A stretch of DNA of 10,326 nucleotides, taken from NCBI GenBank assembly GCA_945874515.1, contig CAMCHA010000042.1:1-10326 (forward strand), given 5' to 3'. The position numbers and the translations under genes are program-made. Under the pieces are notes generated by a model that was not told where the DNA came from, ran no database searches, and worked only from the letters and a program-made list of their open reading frames with translations. The number at the start of each line of letters is the position of its first letter. The first letter of the stretch is position 1. Below are positions 1 to 6,741 of the stretch, piece after piece. The stretch comes from Asaia bogorensis. GTDB taxonomy: Bacteria; Pseudomonadota; Alphaproteobacteria; Acetobacterales; Acetobacteraceae.

Positions 1-297
1 CCCATCGCTGGTTTGGCGCACGTCAAAGGCTTCCCGCCGGATGCGCAGAAACCCACCCTCAGCCAGGGCGGGCAGGGCGGCGGCGAGCGCATCGCTCCGC
101 GCCCCGCTGGTCTTCAAGCGGCCGGCGATGGCCACACCATGCTGGTCAAAATGGAAATCGCGCGGGCGAAAGGTCAGCGCACGCGCCAGTTCCGGCGTGA
201 TGAAGCCCACCTGCGCACCGCCCATGTGAAAGGCGAGAAAACCGGTGGGGGAGGGGATGTTATTGCAGGCAGCGATATGCCGGGCGAAGCGGTCCAT
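1..297 (-). CDS. NUDIX hydrolase with N-terminal DUF4743 domain (partial, 3' end off window)
   Basis: The minus-strand frame is open from an ATG at 297 to the window edge, giving 99 codons. The protein begins MDRFARHIAACNN and continues with GGAQVGFITPELARAL, ending near EAFDVRQTSDG. This pattern (an RHIAACN-like opening, AQVGF/W, then F..RGEAFDVR) is what I recognise as the DUF4743 domain. It precedes the catalytic NUDIX domain in a family related to the NUDIX part of yeast Tnr3 and to plant NUDT20/24-type proteins. The NUDIX box itself would lie beyond the window, so catalytic residues cannot be checked. Members of the wider family hydrolyse nucleoside or thiamine diphosphate derivatives; the substrate here is unknown. 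An in-frame GTG at 312 could add five residues; no strong ribosome binding site decides between the two. The gene is divergent from the Atm1-like exporter, with about 75 bp between them. Confidence 0.72.
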   Translation of the reverse strand, partial: MDRFARHIAACNNIPSPTGFLAFHMGGAQVGFITPELARALTFRPRDFHFDQHGVAIAGRLKTSGARSDALAAALPALAEGGFLRIRREAFDVRQTSDG

Positions 298-372
298 CCG
301 CCCATCTAACACCGGGCGTCACGGCAAGGCGAGCCAGGCTATAGGGCTTGCCCGGAGGGGCTTCTCTGGCCC

Positions 373-2280
373 ATGAGAGAGCCAACGATGACCCCGCCCG
401 CCCCCCCGAACCGGCCAAGTGCCGGCGTTCCTTTCTCGGCACTCGGCCGCATCGCGCCGCATCTGTGGCCGGTGGGCGAGCCCATGCTGCGGCTGCGCGT
501 GGTGGCGGCACTGCTGCTGCTGGCCGCGGCCAAGGCCGCGAATGTGCTGGTGCCCATCGCTTATGCGCGTGCAGTGGATGCGCTGGCGCCGCAATCAGGC
601 GCTGGTGCGGTGATTGCCGTGCCGATTGCGCTGCTGGTGGGTTACGGCTTGCTCCGCGTGATGTCCTCGGTGCTTGGGGAATTGCGCAATGCCGTGTTTT
701 CCAAGGTGCAGGCGCGCGCTGGGCGCCGCGTTGCCTTGGACGTGTTTCGCCATTTGCACGCGCTTTCCATGCGCTTTCACATGGACCGCGCGACAGGCGG
801 GCTTTCCCGTGTGATTGAAAGGGGCGTGCGCGGCATCGCGACATCGCTCAATTTCCTGCTGTTCAACATCATTCCGACCATTGTCGAAATTCTGTTTGTC
901 TCGGTCATTCTTTGGTGGATGTTCGCGGCGTCTTTCGCGCTCACCATGCTTGGCACGATCATCGCCTATGTCGCCTTCACGTTGATTTTCACCAATTGGC
1001 GCCTGCGCTTTCGCCGGCAGATGAACCAGACGGATGAGGAAGCGAATACCAAGGCGGTGGATAGCCTGCTGAATTACGAAACCGTCAAGTATTTCGGCAA
1101 TGAATCACACGAATCACGGCGCTATGATGACAGCTTGACGCGCTACGAAAGCGCCTATGTCAAAAGTGAAACCACGCTCAATATGCTGAATGCGGGCCAG
1201 GCCACCATCATGGCGGTTGGGCTTACCATCACCATGCTGCTGGCAGGCCGCGGCATTGCCGATGGCAGCATGAGCATTGGCGATCTGGTGATGGTGAATA
1301 CCTATTTGATCCAGATCTATCAGCCCTTGAACATCCTTGGCTTCGCCTATCGCGAAATCAAGCAGGGGCTGACGGATATGGAGCAGATGTTCTCGCTGCT
1401 TGATGTGCCCGCTGAAGTACGCGATGCGCCGGATGCAACACCGCTGGCACCTGGGGCTGGTGAAATCCGTTTTGAGGATGTGCGCTTTGGCTATCGGCCG
1501 GATCGGGAAATCCTGAAGGGCGTTTCCTTCACTGTGCCGCCCGGGCGGTTGCTGGCGATTGTCGGGCCAACAGGGGCAGGGAAATCCACCATCTCTCGCA
1601 TGCTATTTCGCTTTTATGATGTGACGGGTGGGCGCGTGCTGGTGGATGGGCAGGATGTGCGCGGCATGACGCAGCAAAGCCTGCGCGCTGCCATTGGCGT
1701 GGTGCCGCAGGATACGGTGCTGTTCAACGACACCATCCGCTACAACATCGCCTATGGCCGGCCAGGTGCCACCGATGCGGAAATCGAAAACGCGGCGCGG
1801 CTTGCGCAGGTGCATGATTTCGTCACGCGCTTGCCAGATGGTTACGCGACTCGTGTGGGTGAGCGCGGCCTTAAGCTCTCGGGTGGTGAAAAGCAGCGAG
1901 TCGCGATTGCGCGCACCATCCTGAAGGACCCCCGCCTGCTGATTTTGGATGAGGCGACCAGCGCGCTTGATACCCGCACCGAACAGGACATCCAGGCGGC
2001 TTTGCGTGACGTGGCGCGCAACCGCACCACACTTGTCATTGCGCATCGGCTTTCCACGGTGGTGGAAGCGGATGAGATCATCGTGCTGCAGGATGGTGCC
2101 ATTGCCGAACGCGGCACCCATGGTGGCTTGATCGCCGCCGGCGGGCTTTATGCCGATATGTGGCGCCGCCAATCGGAAGCCATGGCCGCTGCCGAGGCCG
2201 CCGCCCGCGCCCAGGCCGCGGCGGATTTGGAGATGCCCCGCCAGCGGCCTAATGCGGTCCCCCCTTCCCCCGGCACCTGA
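373..2280 (+). CDS. atm1: Atm1-type ABC exporter, fused membrane and ATPase domains
   Basis: This 635-residue half-transporter has an N-terminal six-helix membrane domain (about residues 40-330) and a C-terminal ATPase. ATPase motifs are intact: Walker A GPTGAGKS at 398-405, Q-loop Q446, signature LSGGE at 502-506, Walker B LLILDE at 522-527, D-loop SALD at 530-533 and H-loop H558. The stretch DSLLNYETVKYFGNE (from residue 230) is diagnostic of the Atm1/ABCB7/HMT1 group. From what I recall of the Novosphingobium Atm1 structure, its glutathione-contacting residues map here with a constant offset of four: Y199, R210, R214, N273, Q276 and R327. The likely role is ATP-driven export of glutathione derivatives or metal-glutathione conjugates across the inner membrane as a homodimer. 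A start at 373 lies 12 bases after GGAGGGG; the in-frame ATG at 388, behind GAGAGAG, is an equally good start and would give 630 residues. The C-terminal tail after residue 600 is Ala-rich and probably disordered. Confidence 0.93.
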   Translation: MREPTMTPPAPPNRPSAGVPFSALGRIAPHLWPVGEPMLRLRVVAALLLLAAAKAANVLVPIAYARAVDALAPQSGAGAVIAVPIALLVGYGLLRVMSSVLGELRNAVFSKVQARAGRRVALDVFRHLHALSMRFHMDRATGGLSRVIERGVRGIATSLNFLLFNIIPTIVEILFVSVILWWMFAASFALTMLGTIIAYVAFTLIFTNWRLRFRRQMNQTDEEANTKAVDSLLNYETVKYFGNESHESRRYDDSLTRYESAYVKSETTLNMLNAGQATIMAVGLTITMLLAGRGIADGSMSIGDLVMVNTYLIQIYQPLNILGFAYREIKQGLTDMEQMFSLLDVPAEVRDAPDATPLAPGAGEIRFEDVRFGYRPDREILKGVSFTVPPGRLLAIVGPTGAGKSTISRMLFRFYDVTGGRVLVDGQDVRGMTQQSLRAAIGVVPQDTVLFNDTIRYNIAYGRPGATDAEIENAARLAQVHDFVTRLPDGYATRVGERGLKLSGGEKQRVAIARTILKDPRLLILDEATSALDTRTEQDIQAALRDVARNRTTLVIAHRLSTVVEADEIIVLQDGAIAERGTHGGLIAAGGLYADMWRRQSEAMAAAEAAARAQAAADLEMPRQRPNAVPPSPGT

Positions 2281-2316
2281 GCCTCCCTATTTGCCGGTTA
2301 CAGTCAGGAGTTACCC

Positions 2317-2577
2317 ATGCAGATGGACCCGGAAGGCATCGCGCCCGAGGATTTAAGCCATGCCGGTTCGATCGTGGACAAGGCGATCGAATATATGATG
2401 GAGCAGCAAATCCAGCCGATTTCCATCGCCTCTGCCCTGCTGGGCGGGGCGCTTGGGGTGCTGACCCGGACCTTGGACGACCGCGCCGTGGCCGGGGTGC
2501 TGCGCCAGGCCTTGGCTTCGGTGGAAAGCGGCGAATTTCGCGCCCCCCCTCCAACTGGGGCCCCTTCGCCGCGTTGA
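2317..2577 (+). CDS. Uncharacterised 86-residue protein
   Basis: A strong ribosome binding site, AGGAG at 2306-2310, lies six bases before the ATG, 36 bp after the stop of the ABC exporter, so this is probably a real gene read through from it. I do not recognise the family. The protein is soluble-looking. It has an acidic N-terminus (MDPEGIAPEDL), a predicted helix at about 14-31 (IVDKAIEYMMEQQI), a hydrophobic Ala/Gly/Leu-rich helix at about 36-50 (ISIASALLGGALGVL), another helix at about 54-72, and a Pro-rich tail. The hydrophobic segment is short and followed by charged residues, so it looks more like the core of a small helical bundle than a membrane span. There are no cysteines and no signal peptide. 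An internal ATG at codon 3 is an alternative start. Codon bias matches the neighbours, which supports translation. Confidence 0.7.
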   Translation: MQMDPEGIAPEDLSHAGSIVDKAIEYMMEQQIQPISIASALLGGALGVLTRTLDDRAVAGVLRQALASVESGEFRAPPPTGAPSPR

Positions 2578-2610
2578 AACGCGTTAAAGCGTCCCCAGTC
2601 TTTGGTTTTG

Positions 2611-2658
2611 TCGCATTTTCCGAGTTGCCAAGCGAAATCGCTTGGCTTGAAAATGCTC
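2611..2658 (+). repeat. Palindromic intergenic repeat, copy 1
   Basis: This 48-bp imperfect palindrome matches a second copy at 5815-5862 (opposite strand) at 40 of 48 positions. An outer 8-bp stem pairs GCATTTTC (2613-2620) with GAAAATGC (2649-2656). After an asymmetric internal loop, an inner 8-bp stem pairs GCCAAGCG (2627-2634) with CGCTTGGC (2639-2646) around an AAAT loop. It starts 33 bp after the stop of the 86-residue gene and ends 98 bp before rpmB. The structure and dispersed occurrence fit a short extragenic palindrome family of the kind common in alphaproteobacterial genomes. It has no T-run and so is not a standard terminator. Confidence 0.8.
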
Positions 2659-2756
2659 CTGGGCTTGACTAGCCCCGAGCTTCCCGTCAAAAGCGTTTCT
2701 TCATGTTGAACCCGCGTGCAGGCTGTCTTGCGCGCCTTTATGTTTGGATTTCCGCT

Positions 2757-3050
2757 ATGTCTCGCCGCTGTATCATTACGGGCAAGGGTGTTCTGACAGG
2801 TAATAATGTCAGCCACGCCAATAACAGAAGCCGCCGCCGCTTCCTGCCCAATCTGCAGGAAAGCTCCTTTTGGTCGGAAATCCTGGCCGCGCCGATCAAG
2901 CTGCGCCTTTCCACCAATGGCATCCGCACTGTGGAACATAATGGCGGGCTTGATGCCTTCCTACTCGGCACGCCGGACCGCAAGCTGACGGTGGGCGCCA
3001 TTGTGCTGAAGCGCCGCCTGGAGCGTGCCCAGGTCGCCAAGGCCGCCTGA
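2757..3050 (+). CDS. rpmB: 50S ribosomal protein L28
   Basis: The 97-residue product opens [23 protein letters not shown], continues with RRRFLPNLQ at 27-34 and [14 protein letters not shown] at 57-70. These are the hallmark segments of bacterial L28, which binds 23S rRNA in the large ribosomal subunit. Length is typical of alphaproteobacterial L28. It has only one cysteine (C5), so the zinc-binding form of L28 is excluded. The frame is open 54 bases further upstream to an ATG at 2703, but those 18 codons do not resemble L28, and family members start at MSRRC. The ribosome binding site is weak (GGA at 2746-2748). The gene stands alone, follows a palindromic repeat, and is closed by an intrinsic terminator. 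Confidence 0.97.
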   Translation: MSRRCIITGKGVLTGNNVSHANNRSRRRFLPNLQESSFWSEILAAPIKLRLSTNGIRTVEHNGGLDAFLLGTPDRKLTVGAIVLKRRLERAQVAKAA

Positions 3051-3074
3051 TGCGTCTTTTTACCGTGCCGTTCT

Positions 3075-3107
3075 AACCCGCAGAGGGCAGCTTCCGCGGG
3101 TTTTTTT
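3075..3107 (+). terminator. Intrinsic terminator of rpmB
   Basis: The arm AACCCGC (3075-3081) pairs with GCGGGTT (3096-3102). A further weak GAGG/CTTC pairing extends into the loop, and the hairpin is followed by a run of seven T (3101-3107). It begins 24 bases after the rpmB stop. The last T residues also form part of the antisense stop codon of the convergent mltG (3106-3108). On the minus strand the hairpin has no T-run, so I would not call it bidirectional. Confidence 0.85.
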
Positions 3108-4119
3108 ATTGCCTACTGCCCCGCTGCCGCTCAATTTCCCGCCAGCGGGCTACATTGCGGTTATGCCCGTCCAGCGTTTCTGCGAAGGCATGCCCGCCCG
3201 AACCATCCGCCACAAAATAAAGAAAATTGCTGGTCGCGGGCCGCGTGGCGGCGCGGAGCGAATCGCGCCCTGGATTGGCAATCGGCCCCGGCGGCAGGCC
3301 GCGATTGCGATAGGTGTTGAAGGGGCTGTCGCGGTCCAGATCGGCCCGCGTAATGGCGCGTTCCAGTGCTGCCCCACCCGTTGCGGCATAGACCACTGTT
3401 GGGTCTGATTGCAGCGGCATATTGCGCCTGAGGCGATTGATGAAGACAGAAGCGACCAGCGCGCGTTCCTCAGCCTTGCCGGTTTCGCGTTCAATGATGG
3501 ATGCCAGGATCAGCGCTTCCCGCGCGCTGCGGATCGGCAGATTGGGCGCACGGTCCCGCCAGGCTTCTGCCAGTGCGGTGTTCATCGCCGCCTGGGCGCG
3601 GCGTATCAGCGCGGCGCGGCTATCGCCCCATTCAAACGCATAGGTTTCGGGCAGAATACTGCCCTCGGCGATTGGCTCCGCCTCACCCATCAACCCTTCG
3701 GTCTTATCCAATAACGCCTGGATTTGCAGGGCGGAAAGCCCCTCAGGGATCGTCACGCGGCGCTGGATAGGCCTTGCCTCGCGCAAAATCTCAAGCACTT
3801 GCTTGAGCGAGGCTGCAGCAGGGAAGGCTAATTCCGCCGCGCGCAAGGGCCCGGCACTTTTCGTGAGCTGGCTTGCAATCAGGAAATGCCGACCATCGGC
3901 GATGATGCCAGCTTCCTTAAGCGCGCTGGCAATTGCTTCAGTCCCGCCGCGCGGAATGACCAGCGCCTTATCGGCGGCCAGCGGCCCAGGGGCTTCGTAG
4001 ATATCGCGCGCCCATTTGGCCGCTGCGCCAAGGCCGATCAGCACTGCCAGGCATAGGCTCAGCAGGACAAGCGCCACCCGCCCGCGGCGTTTGCGCGGCG
4101 CGGGCGAGGTTTCACTCAT
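3106..4119 (-). CDS. mltG: Endolytic peptidoglycan transglycosylase MltG
   Basis: The 337-residue protein is a YceG/MltG-family enzyme. It cleaves nascent glycan strands in the periplasm and so sets their length. A basic N-terminal tail (PRKRRGR) is followed by one membrane anchor at about 15-34, giving an N-in orientation with the catalytic domain outside. A LysM-like segment lies near 50-115, with IPEG at 124-127. Family motifs follow: ILPETYAF at 155-162, ASIIERETG at 206-214 with the probable catalytic Glu at 210, LQSDPTVVYA at 236-245, and SPFNTYRNRGLPPGPIANPG at 265-284. It starts six bases after the fabF stop with no good ribosome binding site, which suggests translational coupling. 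An acpP-fabF-mltG order is common in proteobacteria. The stop codon sits in the T-run of the convergent rpmB terminator. Confidence 0.95.
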   Translation of the reverse strand: MSETSPAPRKRRGRVALVLLSLCLAVLIGLGAAAKWARDIYEAPGPLAADKALVIPRGGTEAIASALKEAGIIADGRHFLIASQLTKSAGPLRAAELAFPAAASLKQVLEILREARPIQRRVTIPEGLSALQIQALLDKTEGLMGEAEPIAEGSILPETYAFEWGDSRAALIRRAQAAMNTALAEAWRDRAPNLPIRSAREALILASIIERETGKAEERALVASVFINRLRRNMPLQSDPTVVYAATGGAALERAITRADLDRDSPFNTYRNRGLPPGPIANPGRDSLRAATRPATSNFLYFVADGSGGHAFAETLDGHNRNVARWREIERQRGSRQ

Positions 4120-4125
4120 TCTAGA

Positions 4126-5409
4126 TTAAGGGGCGCCGCGGAAGATGATGCAGGCATTCGTGCCGCCAAAGCCGAAGGAATTGGACAGCGCAATATCAAT
4201 CTTGCGCGGTTGGGGTTCTTTCGCCACGCGATCAATCGCGCTTTCACGCGATGGCTTTTCCAGATTGAGCGTGGCGGGTGCTACCTGGTCACGAATGGCG
4301 AGGATCGAGAATATCCCCTCCACCGCGCCGGCAGCGCCCAGCAAATGCCCGACAGCCGATTTGGTGGAGGACATGGCAAGCCCGCGCGCTGCATCGCCCC
4401 AAAGGCGCTCAACCGCTTCCAGTTCAAGATCATCGCCGAGCGGCGTTGATGTGCCATGCGCATTCACATATTGGATTTGTTCTGGCGTGATGCCGGCACT
4501 GGCAAGGGCGGCCTTCATGGCGCGGAAGGCGCCATCATGGCCCTCGGCCGGGGCGGTGATGTGATAGGCATCACCGCTCATGCCATAGCCGATCACTTCG
4601 CCGTAAATCTTGGCACCACGCGCCTTGGCGTGTTCCAATTCTTCCAGCACCAGCACGCCGGCACCTTCGCCCATGACAAAGCCATCGCGCGCTTCATCCC
4701 AGGGGCGAGACGCCGCCGTTGGATTGTCATTGAAGTTTGTGGAAAGCGCACGCGCCGCGCAGAAGCCGGCCATGCCGATCTCGCCCACCGCAGCTTCGGC
4801 CCCACCGGCGACCATCACATCCGCATCACCCAGCGCAATCAGCCGCGCCGCATCGCCCAGCGCATGCACGCCGGTAGCACAGGCGGTCACAACGGAATGG
4901 TTGGGGCCCTTGAAGCCGTAGCGGATGGAAACGTGGCCGGATGCCAGGTTGATCAGCGCTGAGGGGATGAAGAACGGGGAAATCCGCTTGATCTTGCCTT
5001 GCAAGATCAAGGAAGCGGCTTCGTGGATCGTCTCAAGCCCGCCAATGCCGGAACCGATCATCACGCCGGTGCGGCAGCGCTGATCCTCATCCTGCGGCAC
5101 CCAGCCGGAATCGGTGACTGCTTCATCCGCCGCGACCATCGCGAACTGGATGAAGCGATCCATTTTTTTCTGATCCTTAACCGGGATCCATTCATTGATG
5201 TCGAGCCCGCCATCAGCCTTCTGGCCCGCGGGGATTTGCCCCGCGATCCGGGCAGTCAGGTTAGACGCATCAAAGGATTGAATGGCAGCGATGCCGGAAT
5301 GGCCGGCCAGCATGCGCTTCCACACATGCTCAACGCCGACACCCAGCGGGCAAGCAATACCCATGCCCGTCACGACAACGCGACGTGGCGCAAAACCCTT
5401 TTGGAACAC
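4126..5409 (-). CDS. fabF: Beta-ketoacyl-ACP synthase II
   Basis: FabF condenses malonyl-ACP with acyl-ACP to elongate fatty acids in the cytosol. The 427-residue protein carries the full thiolase-fold active site: nucleophile C177 in TACATG, H318 in NAHGTSTPLGD, K350 in SSTKSAVGH and H355. The gating loop SFGFGGTN is at 411-418, and the N-terminal VVVTGMG at 11-17 is typical. Length is about that of the family (roughly 410-430). The start codon is GTG at 5409; the weak GGGGA about eight bases upstream and the family N-terminus support it. It lies 33 bp after acpP, which supplies its acyl-carrier substrate, and just before mltG, so the three are almost certainly one transcript. No residue needed for activity is missing. 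Confidence 0.97.
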   Translation of the reverse strand: MFQKGFAPRRVVVTGMGIACPLGVGVEHVWKRMLAGHSGIAAIQSFDASNLTARIAGQIPAGQKADGGLDINEWIPVKDQKKMDRFIQFAMVAADEAVTDSGWVPQDEDQRCRTGVMIGSGIGGLETIHEAASLILQGKIKRISPFFIPSALINLASGHVSIRYGFKGPNHSVVTACATGVHALGDAARLIALGDADVMVAGGAEAAVGEIGMAGFCAARALSTNFNDNPTAASRPWDEARDGFVMGEGAGVLVLEELEHAKARGAKIYGEVIGYGMSGDAYHITAPAEGHDGAFRAMKAALASAGITPEQIQYVNAHGTSTPLGDDLELEAVERLWGDAARGLAMSSTKSAVGHLLGAAGAVEGIFSILAIRDQVAPATLNLEKPSRESAIDRVAKEPQPRKIDIALSNSFGFGGTNACIIFRGAP

Positions 5410-5442
5410 GCGTGATTCCCCGTTGGATCAGCTAAGGGGCGC

Positions 5443-5682
5443 TCAGGCGCCTTTGTGCTTTTCGATGTAGTCGATCGCGTCCTTCACGGTCGTGATCTTT
5501 TCCGCGGCATCGTCGGGGATTTCCACGCCGAAGGCTTCTTCGAACGCCATCACCAGTTCAACGGTGTCAAGGCTGTCCGCGCCCAGGTCGTCAATGAAGG
5601 ATGCCTCAGTGGTCACCTTCGCTTCTTCGACGCCAAGGTGCTCGACCACGATCTTCTTGACCTTCTCGGCGGTATCGCTCAT
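5443..5682 (-). CDS. acpP: Acyl carrier protein
   Basis: The 79-residue acidic protein begins [20 protein letters not shown] and carries the 4'-phosphopantetheine attachment site [10 protein letters not shown], with the modified serine at residue 37. It carries growing acyl chains as thioesters for fatty-acid synthesis and for lipid A and phospholipid acylation. GGAGAG sits about nine bases before the ATG at 5682. The frame is open upstream for 34 more codons, but these do not resemble ACP and the family starts here. It is the first gene of the acpP-fabF-mltG run. The usual fabD-fabG pair is not upstream; a CBS-domain gene is there instead, separated by 306 bp, so acpP probably has its own promoter. 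I see no convincing -35/-10 pair. Confidence 0.97.
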   Translation of the reverse strand: MSDTAEKVKKIVVEHLGVEEAKVTTEASFIDDLGADSLDTVELVMAFEEAFGVEIPDDAAEKITTVKDAIDYIEKHKGA

Positions 5683-5814
5683 CGCGTAACTCTCCATTTG
5701 GCGGGGCTTGGCCCGCGCTCCCCAAAACAATGCGGCTGGCTGCCTGATGGCCTGAGACTCGCGCCCCATCCCGCCCGACGGCATCGGCTTAACATAGCTG
5801 CAAGACGGGGCCTA

Positions 5815-5862
5815 GAGCATTTTCAAGCCAAGTGGAACCACTTGGCGGCTCGGAAAATGCGA
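5815..5862 (-). repeat. Palindromic intergenic repeat, copy 2
   Basis: Read on the minus strand, this is the partner of the element at 2611-2658, with 40 of 48 identical positions. The outer stem GCATTTTC/GAAAATGC is identical. The inner stem is GCCAAGTG/CACTTGGC around GTTC, so a C-G pair in copy 1 is a T-A pair here: a compensatory change. The other differences fall in the loop and the internal bulge. It lies 132 bp upstream of acpP and has the same orientation relative to that gene as copy 1 has to rpmB. Confidence 0.8.
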
Positions 5863-5876
5863 TCATAGATGGGTTG

Positions 5877-5912
5877 GGTCCTTCTCGCCGCGCTTTCGCG
5901 GCGAGAAGGACC
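5877..5912 (-). terminator. Perfect 16-bp hairpin after the CBS-BON gene, possible terminator
   Basis: GGTCCTTCTCGCCGCG (5877-5892) and its exact reverse complement (5897-5912) flank a four-base CTTT loop. It is the strongest inverted repeat I see in the window. It lies 76 bp downstream of the CBS-BON stop and could end that transcript before acpP. There is no T-run after it on either strand, so factor-independent termination is doubtful. An mRNA-stabilising 3' hairpin or another dispersed palindrome are alternatives. Confidence 0.5.
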
Positions 5913-5988
5913 AAGGCGGGATTAGGCAATCTGGTCAAGTTTAACGCGTGAAAGCCGCTTGGCCCAAGCCGGGTTGGGGAGCCCTCCT

Positions 5989-6687
5989 TCACGACGCAGC
6001 GTAGAGATACATCGGCAGCGGTTGTGTCTCGTCCTTTACCGAAATCACCCCCGGCACGCCTTCCGCCAGGACCCGGAGGCCCCTTTTGGTGGCGTCCGAG
6101 CGCGAAAAGCCATGGAAGGTCACGGCGCCATCCTTCACATCCACCATGATGTAATAGGTATCGGCCCAGGGTTCCTTGCGCATGGCGGCCAGTACGGCGG
6201 CGCGGATGCGCGCATCCGGGATGCCTTCGGCCTTTTCGGCGGGCAGCAGCAGCGCATGCAGCAAATCGGCCCGGCTGATGAGCCCACGCAGCCGCCCTTC
6301 GGAGACCACAAGCACCCTGCGAATACCATGCTGTTCCATAAGCTGCGCGACATGGGCGGCGGTGGCATCGGGTTCCACGGTCACCAGCTTTTCGGTCATG
6401 ATATCGCGCGCCTTGGCGCCATGGGTGCGGGCGTAATGCTCAGCGCCCCGGGCCGGGTCGCCAAATAGGCCGCTGAGCCAGGAAGCTGGCTTGTCTTCCT
6501 CCCCGGCCAGGCGGCGGATCAAATCTGCTTCCGTCACCATGCCGAGCAGGGCGCCATCAGCCCCCAGCACCGGCACGGCGGAAATGCCGCGTTCGGCGAG
6601 TAACCGCGCCATGGCAATCACCGGGGTTTCCGGTGGCACGGTGACAAGTTCGGTGGTCATCAGATCACGGGCGGTGAGTGTGGACAT
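5989..6687 (-). CDS. CBS-domain pair protein with C-terminal BON domain
   Basis: The 232-residue protein has two CBS domains, about 8-60 (ending GMVTEADLIRRL) and 95-147 (ending RGLISRADLLHAL), followed by a BON domain at about 158-222 (RIRAAVLAAM through GVPGVISVKDE). Tandem CBS domains form a Bateman module that usually binds adenine nucleotides. BON domains are thought to bind phospholipid or other hydrophobic ligands. No signal peptide or membrane segment is visible, so it is probably cytosolic. Its partner and exact role are unknown. The start at 6687 has GAAGGG seven bases upstream and begins MSTLTARDLM, where the first CBS domain starts. The frame upstream is open but contains the promoter. 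A symmetric FNR/FixK-type site upstream suggests induction at low oxygen, which fits what is known of some CBS-domain genes in hypoxic regulons elsewhere. Confidence 0.9.
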   Translation of the reverse strand: MSTLTARDLMTTELVTVPPETPVIAMARLLAERGISAVPVLGADGALLGMVTEADLIRRLAGEEDKPASWLSGLFGDPARGAEHYARTHGAKARDIMTEKLVTVEPDATAAHVAQLMEQHGIRRVLVVSEGRLRGLISRADLLHALLLPAEKAEGIPDARIRAAVLAAMRKEPWADTYYIMVDVKDGAVTFHGFSRSDATKRGLRVLAEGVPGVISVKDETQPLPMYLYAAS

Positions 6688-6713
6688 TGGATTTCCCTTC
6701 TGCTTGCCCCTGC

Positions 6714-6719
6714 AATCTA
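6714..6719 (-). promoter_or_regulatory. Candidate -10 element of the CBS-BON gene
   Basis: The minus strand reads TAGATT (6719 to 6714), four of six matches to TATAAT. If this is the -10 hexamer, transcription would begin near 6707, leaving a 20-base leader with GAAGGG as ribosome binding site. No -35 hexamer is visible at the right distance; the FNR/FixK-type site occupies that place, as expected for a class II activated promoter. Confidence 0.5.
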
Positions 6720-6741
6720 GGCCCGATCGCCCGAAGCATTC

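Larger units (their letters stand above)
5683..5988. other. 306-bp intergenic region between acpP and the CBS-BON gene
   Basis: No credible gene lies here. The region holds a palindromic repeat (5815-5862), a perfect 16-bp hairpin (5877-5912) and about 130 bp directly upstream of acpP that should contain its promoter. A 67-codon minus-strand frame opens at a GTG (5992) overlapping the CBS-BON stop codon, but it merely runs through both palindromes and shows no protein-like features. Confidence 0.6.

Noticed and set aside
13..309. 98-codon plus-strand frame at the left edge
   Set aside because: It is antisense to the NUDIX/DUF4743 reading frame, which has clear family motifs; the plus-strand product is low-complexity Gly/Arg-rich.
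2665..2693. Possible rpmB promoter with -35 TTGACT at 2665
   Set aside because: No acceptable -10 hexamer lies 16-18 bases downstream; the rpmB promoter position is left open.
2703..2756. N-terminal extension of rpmB from an earlier ATG
   Set aside because: The 18 added residues do not resemble L28, and L28 proteins start at the MSRRC position.
2304..2939. 211-codon minus-strand frame across the 86-residue gene and rpmB
   Set aside because: It is antisense to rpmB and the palindromic repeat and has no family resemblance; long antisense frames are expected in high-GC DNA.
5683..5784. 34-codon N-terminal extension of acpP
   Set aside because: ACP starts at MSDTAEKV with a good GGAGAG site; the extension lies in the promoter/leader region.
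5789..5992. 67-codon minus-strand frame starting at a GTG that overlaps the CBS-BON stop codon (GTGA)
   Set aside because: The overlap looks like translational coupling, but the frame simply reads through both palindromic elements, has no recognisable domain, and ends at a point with no signal.
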